Shown here piece by piece: positions 29,685-38,152 of a DNA stretch of 64,000 bases. A program made the translations under genes and the position numbers. The stretch's first letter is position 1, and each line of letters opens with the position of its first letter. The DNA lies in the NCBI GenBank assembly GCA_006503475.1, contig RSEH01000020.1, positions 124,001 to 188,000 on the forward strand, written 5' to 3'. The DNA comes from Stentor roeselii (lineage: Eukaryota; Ciliophora; Heterotrichea; Heterotrichida; Stentoridae). The notes below the pieces were generated by a model. It worked only from the letters and a program-made list of their open reading frames with translations. It had not been told where the DNA came from and searched no databases.

Positions 29685-32525
29685 ATGTCCAAAAAAGTTC
29701 AAAAACCCGTCAAAAAGCAAGTTTCCAAAGCTCCATCAAAAGCAAAAGCCTGGAGCGACCGATACATCTTTGACCACATTCCAGCATACCAAGGCGAAGA
29801 GCTTCCAAAGCGTAATCTCTCCATAGACACTGTCACAATAATCGTCGAGAAAGACCCAGTCAAAGTGAAAGGCAAGCGGGGGGCAGCTCCATCAGAGGCA
29901 GTCATCACAACTCAATCCTTAGAAGAGCTGATGCTTCGACTTGAAGAGCTTTGGGCTCAAAACGACATCCCCGAAGCTCAGCGAGGACCTTTCCGTGACT
30001 GCGTCAAGTCCATGGAAGAAGAACCTGCTAAAGACCTAGTCATTAAAGAAATTCTTGACTTTGAAAAGAACAAGGCAAACGTTCAACTCGCTTTAAGGTC
30101 AGTCGCTGCTCGAGAGGAAAGTCTCAAAAGTCTCAAAGAAATGCAAAATTTTTTACAGAATTCGCCTGATTGGGAAAAAGTTAAAGAAGTTCAGTTGGAA
30201 GCTGCGGAACTTTTACATGCTCATCGAATGCTTACTTTGAATTGTGTTGAAAGTATTGTCAAGTGGAGAAATCAACTTAGTAATGCTGTTCATTTAAGTC
30301 CTTTTAACTTTCCGTTCATGTGGGAAGGGGTGAATTACTTGTTGAATCTTAAGGATGATTTGGATTTTTTAAAGGCTTCGGAATATGCAAAGGTTTTGTA
30401 TTTTGGAGAGGAACCTGACCCGTTTTTGGTTTATCCTTCTGTGCCTTCTGGAAAACTTGAAAAAAGTAGGAAACGTGATCCGAATTATTTTGTGAATGAT
30501 GGACAAGTGATCGTCCCTCTTCCCTCAACCATAACTGGCAGAGTAAAAGAAGCCGAAGAGATCCTACGAAAAGAATGGGACTGGGTAAAAAAAATCGAAG
30601 ACAACGACCCTAAAAGACTAGCCTCACTTTTCGGAAAAGAGATCCGAGACGACATCGTAAACCAAGTAGTAAACGAGTTCCTAAAAGAACTAGAAGACGA
30701 CTTAAAAAATCAAAAAAAGCTCGACGAAGAACGTCGAAAACTCGAAGCAGACAACGAAAAACTCTCAAAAATGATCTACGACGACCTATTCAACAGTCTC
30801 ACTTCAGACCTTTTCCAACTCGCCGAAAACGAATACCTGACCGAAAAAGCCCTGAAAGACTCAGAGTCAAAAAAGCAACAAACCGAAAACGACCGTTTAG
30901 CTCGACTCGTTTACAAGTCACTGAAAGACGGTTTAATTGAAGACAACTTAAAAAGTCTCGCAGATCAGATATTAAGAGAGATGCAAGACGAGGAAGACGA
31001 GGAGAATTCAGTGATGGAAAGAGGAAATATCATCGAAGAACTTGGACTGGACTTCGCAGGCGCTGAGGCCTTTAATGAACTTGGAGGGATGAGGTGGGTA
31101 CCGATAGGGATCTCTGAGGACCTTATTCAAGAAGCTCTGTCGGAGTACTACAGGTTCATTCCTTCTGTTAACAAAGAAGCAGTCCCTAACATCGACACCC
31201 TGATGCTGGAAGTGACGAAGTACTCCAACACCCGATGGTACTGGGCAATCAAAAATAACTACATTTTCGCTTTGCTGATATTTTCAGTTGACTGCTTTAA
31301 TAAAACTGGAAGAAAACTTATTGTTCATCATTTGTCTTCACTTTACTGGAAAGCCTTTCCGGCTATTATCGAGTCTGCTACTCAACATTTGTGGAAAATC
31401 GACCCGTGTGATGAAGCAAGGATCTGCATGTTTTCAGTGAATGGACAAGACCTCAGCCCTGATATAAAAAAAGTAATGAACCAGACTAAGTACAGATGGA
31501 AAGCTGGAGACAATATGCAAGAAGGCAGCTTTAACATCACAATCTTCGGAAGATTTAAAACTAAAGAAGATGAATCTCCAGCTTTTATGCCTTTTTCACT
31601 GAAATCATTCAACATCTTGCATGCCAGTGAAAGTCCTACACCCTGTAACAATGAAATGACTGAAGAAATGATGCAGGTTTCAAACAGGCCTGTTTTCCTT
31701 AACTCTTTACTTGCACTTATAGGCCGGCTTGAAAAGGCTTCTATAAAAATAACGACTAAATCAGCAAATGCTCTTCAAGCTGAACTTTCAGTGATTTTAG
31801 AAAATATGAACAGGACTCAAAGTTTTTCTTTTCCCAACTTGAAAAGTCTCATTACTTCAAATCAGGTGGAATTAGAAGAGTTCAGCAGAAGTAACAAAAT
31901 TCCTGTCATGCCCATGCTTGCCACTCGGGTCTCAGTCAGTGAACTCGAGTTGAAGTTTCGATGGATTCACTGTACCAATGTCGTTGAAACCATCAGAGGT
32001 GAGCAGTTCATGTACATGCGTTTTAGGTCTAAGGCAGTCACCGTTGTCGATGTTGAAGATACCCAGATTATCACTGTTCCAACTGAAATGCCGAATATCA
32101 CTGCTTTTTTCATTAGCTCGAAAATGATCAAGCATGAAGTCGAGGAACATATTTATAAGAAACTTGATTTGTTTTATGTCACTGAAAGACTTCTGATGAA
32201 GGGAAGTCCCAGTGATGTTCATGAAGTTTGGGTCCCTTCTTTCAGGAAAAGTGCGAAGTTTCCGTTGTTGTGGGCTGAAGGATATGAAATCGTGCCTCAA
32301 ACTGATGAAAAAGTTAGTAGTTTTATTGTTAAAAGCTTTGAAGAGTGTAAATTGGAAATGCAACATAATGTACTTAGTGAAGGTATGCTCGTTGTTGGAA
32401 AGAAACAAGGACCTGTTCTTATGAATAGCTTTATTTTCGGCTTGAAGTACACAAAAGGTGATAAAATTTTAGATATTCCTTTGTTTAGTTGCATGGTGCA
32501 ACCGAAAGATTGGATTAAGGCTTAG
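29685..32525 (+). CDS. Unrecognised 946-aa protein with coiled coils and a possible GNAT-like core
   Basis: ATG to TAG, 45 bases after the acyl-CoA synthetase. The first 40 residues are Lys-rich. Residues 60-250 are helical and charged. Residues 300-450 are strongly coiled-coil, with two similar acidic helical units around YDDLFNSLTSDLFQL and YKSLKDGLIEDNLKSL. Residues 460-620 are globular, with RWYWAIKNNYIFALLIFSVD, a HHLSS element and a DPCDEARICMF strand. This order recalls the core of GNAT acetyltransferases seen in some ciliary proteins, but I cannot identify the acetyl-CoA loop with confidence. The C-terminal 250 residues are beta-rich. Overall style suggests a ciliary or cytoskeletal scaffold. 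That is inference; the family is not recognised. Confidence 0.75.
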   Translation: MSKKVQKPVKKQVSKAPSKAKAWSDRYIFDHIPAYQGEELPKRNLSIDTVTIIVEKDPVKVKGKRGAAPSEAVITTQSLEELMLRLEELWAQNDIPEAQRGPFRDCVKSMEEEPAKDLVIKEILDFEKNKANVQLALRSVAAREESLKSLKEMQNFLQNSPDWEKVKEVQLEAAELLHAHRMLTLNCVESIVKWRNQLSNAVHLSPFNFPFMWEGVNYLLNLKDDLDFLKASEYAKVLYFGEEPDPFLVYPSVPSGKLEKSRKRDPNYFVNDGQVIVPLPSTITGRVKEAEEILRKEWDWVKKIEDNDPKRLASLFGKEIRDDIVNQVVNEFLKELEDDLKNQKKLDEERRKLEADNEKLSKMIYDDLFNSLTSDLFQLAENEYLTEKALKDSESKKQQTENDRLARLVYKSLKDGLIEDNLKSLADQILREMQDEEDEENSVMERGNIIEELGLDFAGAEAFNELGGMRWVPIGISEDLIQEALSEYYRFIPSVNKEAVPNIDTLMLEVTKYSNTRWYWAIKNNYIFALLIFSVDCFNKTGRKLIVHHLSSLYWKAFPAIIESATQHLWKIDPCDEARICMFSVNGQDLSPDIKKVMNQTKYRWKAGDNMQEGSFNITIFGRFKTKEDESPAFMPFSLKSFNILHASESPTPCNNEMTEEMMQVSNRPVFLNSLLALIGRLEKASIKITTKSANALQAELSVILENMNRTQSFSFPNLKSLITSNQVELEEFSRSNKIPVMPMLATRVSVSELELKFRWIHCTNVVETIRGEQFMYMRFRSKAVTVVDVEDTQIITVPTEMPNITAFFISSKMIKHEVEEHIYKKLDLFYVTERLLMKGSPSDVHEVWVPSFRKSAKFPLLWAEGYEIVPQTDEKVSSFIVKSFEECKLEMQHNVLSEGMLVVGKKQGPVLMNSFIFGLKYTKGDKILDIPLFSCMVQPKDWIKA

Positions 32526-32671
32526 ACGTAAGATTTAGTTCAAAGATTAAAGATTTAAGTAAAGATCTGAATGGAAAAATCTTCATTTAAATTAAATCCA
32601 TATAATTTTTCATTTTATTACTAGTGACATCACCATATTGATACGTCATTTATGTGAACCAAGCGGTAATA

Positions 32672-34732
32672 ATGTCAACAATTCACCGATTTCATGTGAT
32701 CGAATCACATCTAACTTCAAGATTCCCCAAATCCGAGAAGGACCCAAGTCTAGAAGAAGCATTGAAAAAGGCAGGAAATATAAACAATGAAGTTTTATCC
32801 CGTCATTACTTCGGCCCAACATATGAAACAGTAAAATCACTTCGTCAAAAAATGAGTAAAAGTGAATATTTCAGTCATTCAGAGCACTTCGTGACTGATC
32901 TTGAGTTCACTCGTGGACGAGTCATCGAGCAGCTTCGATTTGTGCTAAAAGATTACCCGATGAGTTTTGAGGAAGACCAAAGAAACCCGATACACAAACT
33001 GAACCCGACGTACCCTTTGGCTGAATACTCTTTGGCTTTGAGCACTCGTCTGATTGTTCATCTTTTCCTGTATATTGATAGTCTTCAAGACCTGGGAACA
33101 GAAAAACATCGGACTCTCATCGACAGGGCTTATCGGTTCCAGGACTATGGATGCTTCGCTATGACTGAAATGGGACATGGGTCTAATGTGGCTTCTGTTG
33201 AAACTATTGCTACTTATGATTCGAAAACTGGAGGATTTGTACTTCATTCTCCTACTCGCACTTCGGCTAAGTGGTGGGTTGGAGCTTTGGCTAATACTGC
33301 GAATATGGCTGTGGTCTTTGCACAGTTGATTGTGGATAAAACTAATCGTGGGGTGCATGTTTTTGTTATTCCGATTAGAGATTATAAAACTCATGAAGTC
33401 TTGCCCGGACTAGTCATCGGAGACTGTGGCAAAAAATCCTCATTAGATGGAATCGACAACGGTTTCATGCTATTCAACAACTACCACGTGAATTACGACT
33501 GTCTACTCGACAAGTTCAGTCAGATCCGAGAAGGAAAATTCAAAAGTTCAATAAAAAACAAAGATAAAAGACTCGGAGTGATGATGGCGGGTTTAATAAG
33601 AGGCCGTCTTTCAGTAGTCTCCGGCAGCGAAATAAACACCCGTCTGTGCGTAACAATCGCATTAAGATACTCAGCCGTCCGTAAACAATTCGGCAGTCCA
33701 GAGAAGTCAATTCTTTCATATCAAACCCACAAATACAGACTAGTAACCGGTCTTTCAAAAGCAATGAGTATAAGATGTGCAGCCCACATCATCTTCAAAG
33801 CATATCCAGAAGTCCGTCCCCAACTAAAACAAGACCCAGAATGCGACGAAGTAAACGAATTACATTCCTTATTAAGCGCAGTTAAAGTAGTAAGCGCAAC
33901 TCTCGCAATTCCAGTGGTCCATGACGCTCGAGTCGCCTGTGGAGGCCACGGGTATTCCAGCTACTCCGCCATTTCTAGATACCGAGGCTTTCAAGACGTC
34001 CACAGCACCTGGGAAGGAGACTCAAATGTTTTAATTCAACAAACCGGCAGGTATATCCTTAAAATCCTTCAAAAATCTTACAAAGGCCAAAATCTGATAC
34101 CTAAAAGTCTTAAGTTCTTAAAATTCGACTTTGAAGAAGTGAAAAAATTTCAGTCTAGCCTCAAGACAAAGGAAGACTGTGAAAATCAGAAGGTTATTGT
34201 TGAACTTCTACAGCATCGTATTAACAGCTTGATGCATTTAAGTGTTCATTCTTTACAGGATAATGCGACTAAAGCGGAAGATATGATTGATGCTTGGCAT
34301 AACTCACAAGTTTTTTTAATTCAAGACCTTGGCTTGGCATATGGAGAAATGATGATGGCCACTGAATTCTTTACACTGGCAGAAGATATTAAGAAGGAGT
34401 GTATAGAAACTGGAGGAATTGTGGAAAAACTTGCTTTTGTTTTCGCTATTGATAGAATTGTCTCGAATTCTTCTGTTTATTTAGAAGGAGCTCTTAGTTC
34501 TCTGCAGGAAAAATGCTTGAAGGACTCTTTGGTGAGACTTTGTGATGAACTCGCTTTTTCGGCTTTGAAGGTTGCGGATGCTTTAGCCCCTCCTGATGAG
34601 ATTTTAGGAAGTGTCATTGGAGCTAGTGATGGGCAGGTCTATGAAAGAATGATTCAAGCTGTTGAAAGAGAACCTGGGTGTTATAAAATCCCGAATTGGG
34701 TTGGAGTTCTTAGAGATCTTAGAGGTGGGTAG
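32672..34732 (+). CDS. Acyl-CoA oxidase
   Basis: Start placed at the first ATG (MSTIHRFHVIES); the frame can be extended 18 bases upstream only to a GTG. The protein has 686 residues and ends at TAG, the normal length for peroxisomal acyl-CoA oxidase. Signatures include YGCFAMTEMGHGSNV (FAD/substrate region), RTSAKWWVGALANTANMAVV, the RLSVVSGSEINTRLCVTIALRYSAVRKQFG helix, and ARVACGGHGYSSYSAISRYRG. WEGDSNVLIQQTGRY follows, with the catalytic glutamate at E448. It oxidises acyl-CoA to trans-2-enoyl-CoA with H2O2 production, the first step of peroxisomal beta-oxidation. The C-terminus (DLRGG) is not a canonical PTS1 signal, so import may use another route. The acyl-CoA synthetase at 27657-29639 would supply its substrate. 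Confidence 0.93.
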   Translation: MSTIHRFHVIESHLTSRFPKSEKDPSLEEALKKAGNINNEVLSRHYFGPTYETVKSLRQKMSKSEYFSHSEHFVTDLEFTRGRVIEQLRFVLKDYPMSFEEDQRNPIHKLNPTYPLAEYSLALSTRLIVHLFLYIDSLQDLGTEKHRTLIDRAYRFQDYGCFAMTEMGHGSNVASVETIATYDSKTGGFVLHSPTRTSAKWWVGALANTANMAVVFAQLIVDKTNRGVHVFVIPIRDYKTHEVLPGLVIGDCGKKSSLDGIDNGFMLFNNYHVNYDCLLDKFSQIREGKFKSSIKNKDKRLGVMMAGLIRGRLSVVSGSEINTRLCVTIALRYSAVRKQFGSPEKSILSYQTHKYRLVTGLSKAMSIRCAAHIIFKAYPEVRPQLKQDPECDEVNELHSLLSAVKVVSATLAIPVVHDARVACGGHGYSSYSAISRYRGFQDVHSTWEGDSNVLIQQTGRYILKILQKSYKGQNLIPKSLKFLKFDFEEVKKFQSSLKTKEDCENQKVIVELLQHRINSLMHLSVHSLQDNATKAEDMIDAWHNSQVFLIQDLGLAYGEMMMATEFFTLAEDIKKECIETGGIVEKLAFVFAIDRIVSNSSVYLEGALSSLQEKCLKDSLVRLCDELAFSALKVADALAPPDEILGSVIGASDGQVYERMIQAVEREPGCYKIPNWVGVLRDLRGG

Positions 34733-34877
34733 TTAATTTATCTATTTGAATGGAATTTGAAATTTGAGATATTTTGATGTTAAATAAAGAGAAAATTAGG
34801 AGATTTTTTAAAGGTTTAAGTTTAAGTTGATAAGATTAAAGTGATTTTTTGTTAGATTTTCTTAAAGAACTTATTAT

Positions 34878-36737
34878 TTAGTTCTCGATTTCTATTAAAA
34901 AATCGACATTACCAATTTTTATTAATTGTCCAGAGTCAAGTACAGCAGTACTGCTTACAGTTCTAGAAATAAACTCATTAAACTGACTGAAACAAATCCA
35001 GCTTTTATTACTGGAAGAATTATCTTGGAACTGCCACCCAGATTCTCCATATCCAATAATCCCATGCACAGAAGAAACAAATTCATCATCAACTTGAATA
35101 ACACAAGAATCATCTCTTCCAATAGTAACCTCTCCACAACTCCTCGAAAACTTAAAAACCCTTCCCTGGTTATTCCCTTTAAAAACGAACTCAAATTCAA
35201 TAAAAGCCGTTTCAACCTCAACCTCTTCCTTACCCTGAACGTCTTCATCTTGAACTTGAACCACTTTCGAGTCTTCCAACTTAAAATTTTCTTTCTCTTT
35301 TTTTTCATTTAAAGAAACCTGACTCAAAATTAACTCATTTTTTTTTCCAGTATCATCGAAATTACTTTGTTCTTTTTCAGAACTAGTTTCAAAAATTGTC
35401 TCATTTTTCTTGATTTGAACTTCAAGTTGATTCGAGATATCAAGTTGTGGTTTTGAAAGGTTTTCAAAAGAAAAATATCCTGATTCATAAGTTTGGCTTG
35501 CAGAGATGTCAGAAATCATTTTACTTGACTTGAGATTCAAGACTTTTCGAATGTGGATCACTTGAGAAGATGCGAATTGAAGGACCTGTCCTGGTTTAAG
35601 TAAAAGAAAAGACGTGATTTGTTTGTAGCTTCCTCCACTTGACCCCAGGTCAGTGAAAGTCACCCCTTTTTCTGCATGATATGAAAAAATTCCATGAACT
35701 GCACTGATAGACTGCTCGTTGATTGAGATGTTCACCCGCCGGGGGTCTCTTCCAATGACAACGACTGAATCTTCATATTTTTTCAAGTCTATTGTTATTC
35801 TTGAACCTACCTTTAAACTCGCTGTTAGACTTGACATGACTTTTAAAACCAAAACTGGAATTTTTTCAATCTTTCTCAACTCAGGTACCACTTTTTCTAG
35901 GTTAAATGAAAAGTGGTTAAAAAAAAAGTTACAAGAATTTTGACTCACCATACCTGAGTAGTCCTTATCTGCTTTTTTTCGAATAAGATCAAAAAGTTGA
36001 ACTCGGGTGGTTTCGGAGTACTTGTAAAAGTCAAGAAGTTCAGCGATTTTTGACTTGAACTGCAACCAGTATGCATGAGAATTCGAAGAGAAATTCTTTT
36101 GCCAGAAGACTTCAGCGGCTTTGTTAGTGAAAAAAGGTTTTTTTGAAAATTCTTGTTCTTGGGAATGGATTTTTTCTTCTGTTGACTTGAAGTATTGTTG
36201 GTACTTTTCATGCACTTTCAAGATATCTGAGGACTTGCAGGATAAGATCGTTGATAATGTCTGAATGTTTTCAGGGACTTGAATTTGACTCAGGTTTTCA
36301 AATGATTTGATTGAATTCTGAAGGTTTTCTATGATTTTCTTTACTTTTAACTCTAAAGTCTCGATTTGGGTGTTAACTGTGATCACGTTTTTCAGTTCCA
36401 AGTCAAGAAGATTAGCTGAAAGTTTGTGAAAAACTTCTGAAATGTCGAAGATTTCTTGATTTCTGTTCCAGGTGTTTAAAATAATTTCTTCTCCTGCGAC
36501 TTCATATAAAATATCGACTCCTCGGTTTAAGTTGAAGTCGAGATCAAGAAGAACTTCGAATTTTTTATTGTTTATCTGATGTCCTCGAAGGATTTCAACC
36601 TGAGCGATGCAGGTTTTAAGTCGATTTGCTAAATCATGAGAAATTTCAGTGTTAAAAGGCAGTTCTCTCTGAATTACTTCGATTTTTTTTGATTTTTCTA
36701 AGATTGTCTCGATAATATAGAAAGTTTCAGAGTTCAT
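34878..36737 (-). CDS. Two-FHA-domain protein, 619 aa
   Basis: ATG to TAA. Residues 1-290 are helical and of no firm family. Around residues 205-230 sits an EVFWQKNF...YWLQFKSKI motif that recalls small death-fold-like helical modules (tentative). Two forkhead-associated domains follow: FHA1 about 310-395, with VVVIGRDPRRVNISI (G329 onward) and ISAVHGIFSY, and FHA2 about 520-615, with VTIGRDDSCVIQV (G540 onward) and SSVHGIIGY. The GRD, S.H and SS.N elements needed for phosphothreonine binding are present or nearly so. The linker is Ser/Glu-rich and looks disordered. FHA domains bind phosphothreonine partners, so an adaptor role in kinase signalling is likely. The start codon lies 26 bases downstream of the aspartic-protease-like gene's stop, on the same strand. 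Confidence 0.82.
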   Translation of the reverse strand: MNSETFYIIETILEKSKKIEVIQRELPFNTEISHDLANRLKTCIAQVEILRGHQINNKKFEVLLDLDFNLNRGVDILYEVAGEEIILNTWNRNQEIFDISEVFHKLSANLLDLELKNVITVNTQIETLELKVKKIIENLQNSIKSFENLSQIQVPENIQTLSTILSCKSSDILKVHEKYQQYFKSTEEKIHSQEQEFSKKPFFTNKAAEVFWQKNFSSNSHAYWLQFKSKIAELLDFYKYSETTRVQLFDLIRKKADKDYSGMVSQNSCNFFFNHFSFNLEKVVPELRKIEKIPVLVLKVMSSLTASLKVGSRITIDLKKYEDSVVVIGRDPRRVNISINEQSISAVHGIFSYHAEKGVTFTDLGSSGGSYKQITSFLLLKPGQVLQFASSQVIHIRKVLNLKSSKMISDISASQTYESGYFSFENLSKPQLDISNQLEVQIKKNETIFETSSEKEQSNFDDTGKKNELILSQVSLNEKKEKENFKLEDSKVVQVQDEDVQGKEEVEVETAFIEFEFVFKGNNQGRVFKFSRSCGEVTIGRDDSCVIQVDDEFVSSVHGIIGYGESGWQFQDNSSSNKSWICFSQFNEFISRTVSSTAVLDSGQLIKIGNVDFLIEIEN

Positions 36738-36763
36738 TATCTAACAATGAATAATTAGTATTA

Positions 36764-37981
36764 TTAACTAACTAGTGAAATAATCAAGAACCAGATCAAT
36801 GAAACAAGTCTTGAAAAGCTGCTATCGTCTGATTCTATCGCATGTGACTTCGCTGCTGGAGCAAAGCCGATGCTGTTGTTGTCGTAGTTAAAAATAGTGA
36901 AGTAATTTTCCATAAAAACCTGCCCAAATGTCCAATAACCTGAACTGGTGAATTCAATCATTAAAGTGCATTGGCTTTCTTCGCAGTCCCAGATAGACTT
37001 GCTTGATAGTGAAACTGAAAAGTTCTGAAAAGTGAATGTAAAAGAAGGATAATCAAATTTTTTGGACTTTTTGCATTTTATTATCATGTTTTTTGGATAT
37101 TGTGTGCATTCAAATCCCATTATGGATAGGTAAGGAATGAAATCAATGTAGGCATTTATGTCTCCTGTTATGAATTTTTGTGTGCTTGAAAAGTAAACTA
37201 ATGTATTTCCACCAGTCCACATTCCGAAGTGTACTGATTCAAAGGTTACTCCCCATTTACCTTCATCTCCATCGTTTTTTAAGTAAAAGAGTGCTGAAGG
37301 GTCAGAACTATGCAAAGTCAAATTAAATCCTCCAATCTCAAGCGAAGGAGACGGGATAGTTTCTTTTCCTTGACCAGCCAAACTATTAATAAAAATTGCG
37401 AAAACAGCAGAAGAAATTTCTCTATTTTCCTTCAAAACAACTACAAAAGGTGTAGGCTTATAACTTTCAATACCTTGTAAAGAAAGCCCGCCATCAGCTC
37501 GATCAATGGCGCATTTTTGAGTACTAGATACAAGTGTAAAGTTAAATCTAGCAGAAACAACCGAATCAAATCCTCTAAGAGTGATGAAGTCCGATGCAAT
37601 ATTCCCAAGATAGAAGCAAAAGTTTGATATCTATTTTTTTAATACCTCTCCAGATGTCTTAATGTGTAAATCACGAAAAGTGCCTGATTTTGACGGGTTG
37701 TAATGATGAGGAAAACTCGTGCAAGTACTGCAATTTTTATTTGATACCCAGGTGGTCTTTATAGTTAATACGGATAAATATGTATCTATTATCAGGTTGA
37801 ATGTTGAACCTGGGTTACCTATTTTAACTGGAGTTGAATAAAGCACCTGCCTTTAAGTTACTTCTCCTCGGTTTGATAGTTCATTTGATTTTAAATGATT
37901 GGTTAAGAGAGATGTTGGCTTTGACTCTAGTTTTAAAGAGATGTGGGCTGATGTTTGCAGTAGAAGAAGTGATAGTAACAT
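36764..37981 (-). CDS. Pepsin-like protein A, three 15-nt introns, active-site motifs lost
   Basis: Removing introns 37847-37861, 37757-37771 and 37631-37645 joins short frames into one protein of 390 residues, ATG to TAA. Residues 1-12 form a signal peptide (MLLSLLLLQTSA). The pepsin bilobal pattern follows: VKIGNPGSTFNLIID at the psi-loop strand, ADGGLSLQG for the usual DGILGLG, and YWTFGQVFMENYFTIFNYDNNSIGFAP at the C-terminal lobe. The C-terminus ends in a hydrophobic stretch after Ser/Asp, like a GPI signal. The first DTG is DTY (D61) and the second, normally DTGTS, is DINAY (D259). Both aspartates may remain, but the glycines that shape the site are gone. I infer a secreted or surface pseudoprotease. 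Protein B next door is its tandem paralogue. Confidence 0.82.
37631..37645 (-). other. 15-nt intron 3 of pepsin-like A
   Basis: Reads GTATTAAAAAAATAG on the minus strand, phase 0, after Glu102. It ends in an in-frame TAG, and the frame continues correctly on both sides. The paralogue has a near-identical intron at the same site. Confidence 0.88.
37757..37771 (-). other. 15-nt intron 2 of pepsin-like A
   Basis: Reads GTATTAACTATAAAG on the minus strand, phase 0, after Ser65. It has no stop and preserves frame. It is recognised because removal restores pepsin spacing (DTYLS-TTWVS against DTGSSNLWVPS) and the paralogue has an intron at the same site. Confidence 0.8.
37847..37861 (-). other. 15-nt intron 1 of pepsin-like A
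   Basis: Reads GTAACTTAAAGGCAG on the minus strand, phase 0, between codons for Glu40 and Val41. It contains an in-frame TAA, so it must be removed to join the signal peptide to the protease fold. Confidence 0.85.
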
Positions 37982-38152
37982 TATTGATTAAAAATGGTTT
38001 ACTTGAGCTCGATCAGAATGTTAATTAAATGGAAGAAGTTAAGAATCTGAGAATTAACTCAGATTTATTCTCATAGTTAACTTAAAACATTGATTTATAA
38101 ATTCTTTTAAATCAGATCTATTATAATTAATCTAAATCGAGAGAACATCTAA

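Noticed and set aside
32654-32671. GTG start for the acyl-CoA oxidase
   Set aside because: The first ATG is 18 bases downstream and gives a normal N-terminus; GTG starts are not expected in a ciliate nuclear gene.
37834-38028. Plus-strand 64-codon frame near the pepsin-like genes
   Set aside because: It is antisense to exon 1 and intron 1 of pepsin-like A, whose splicing and signal peptide explain the region.
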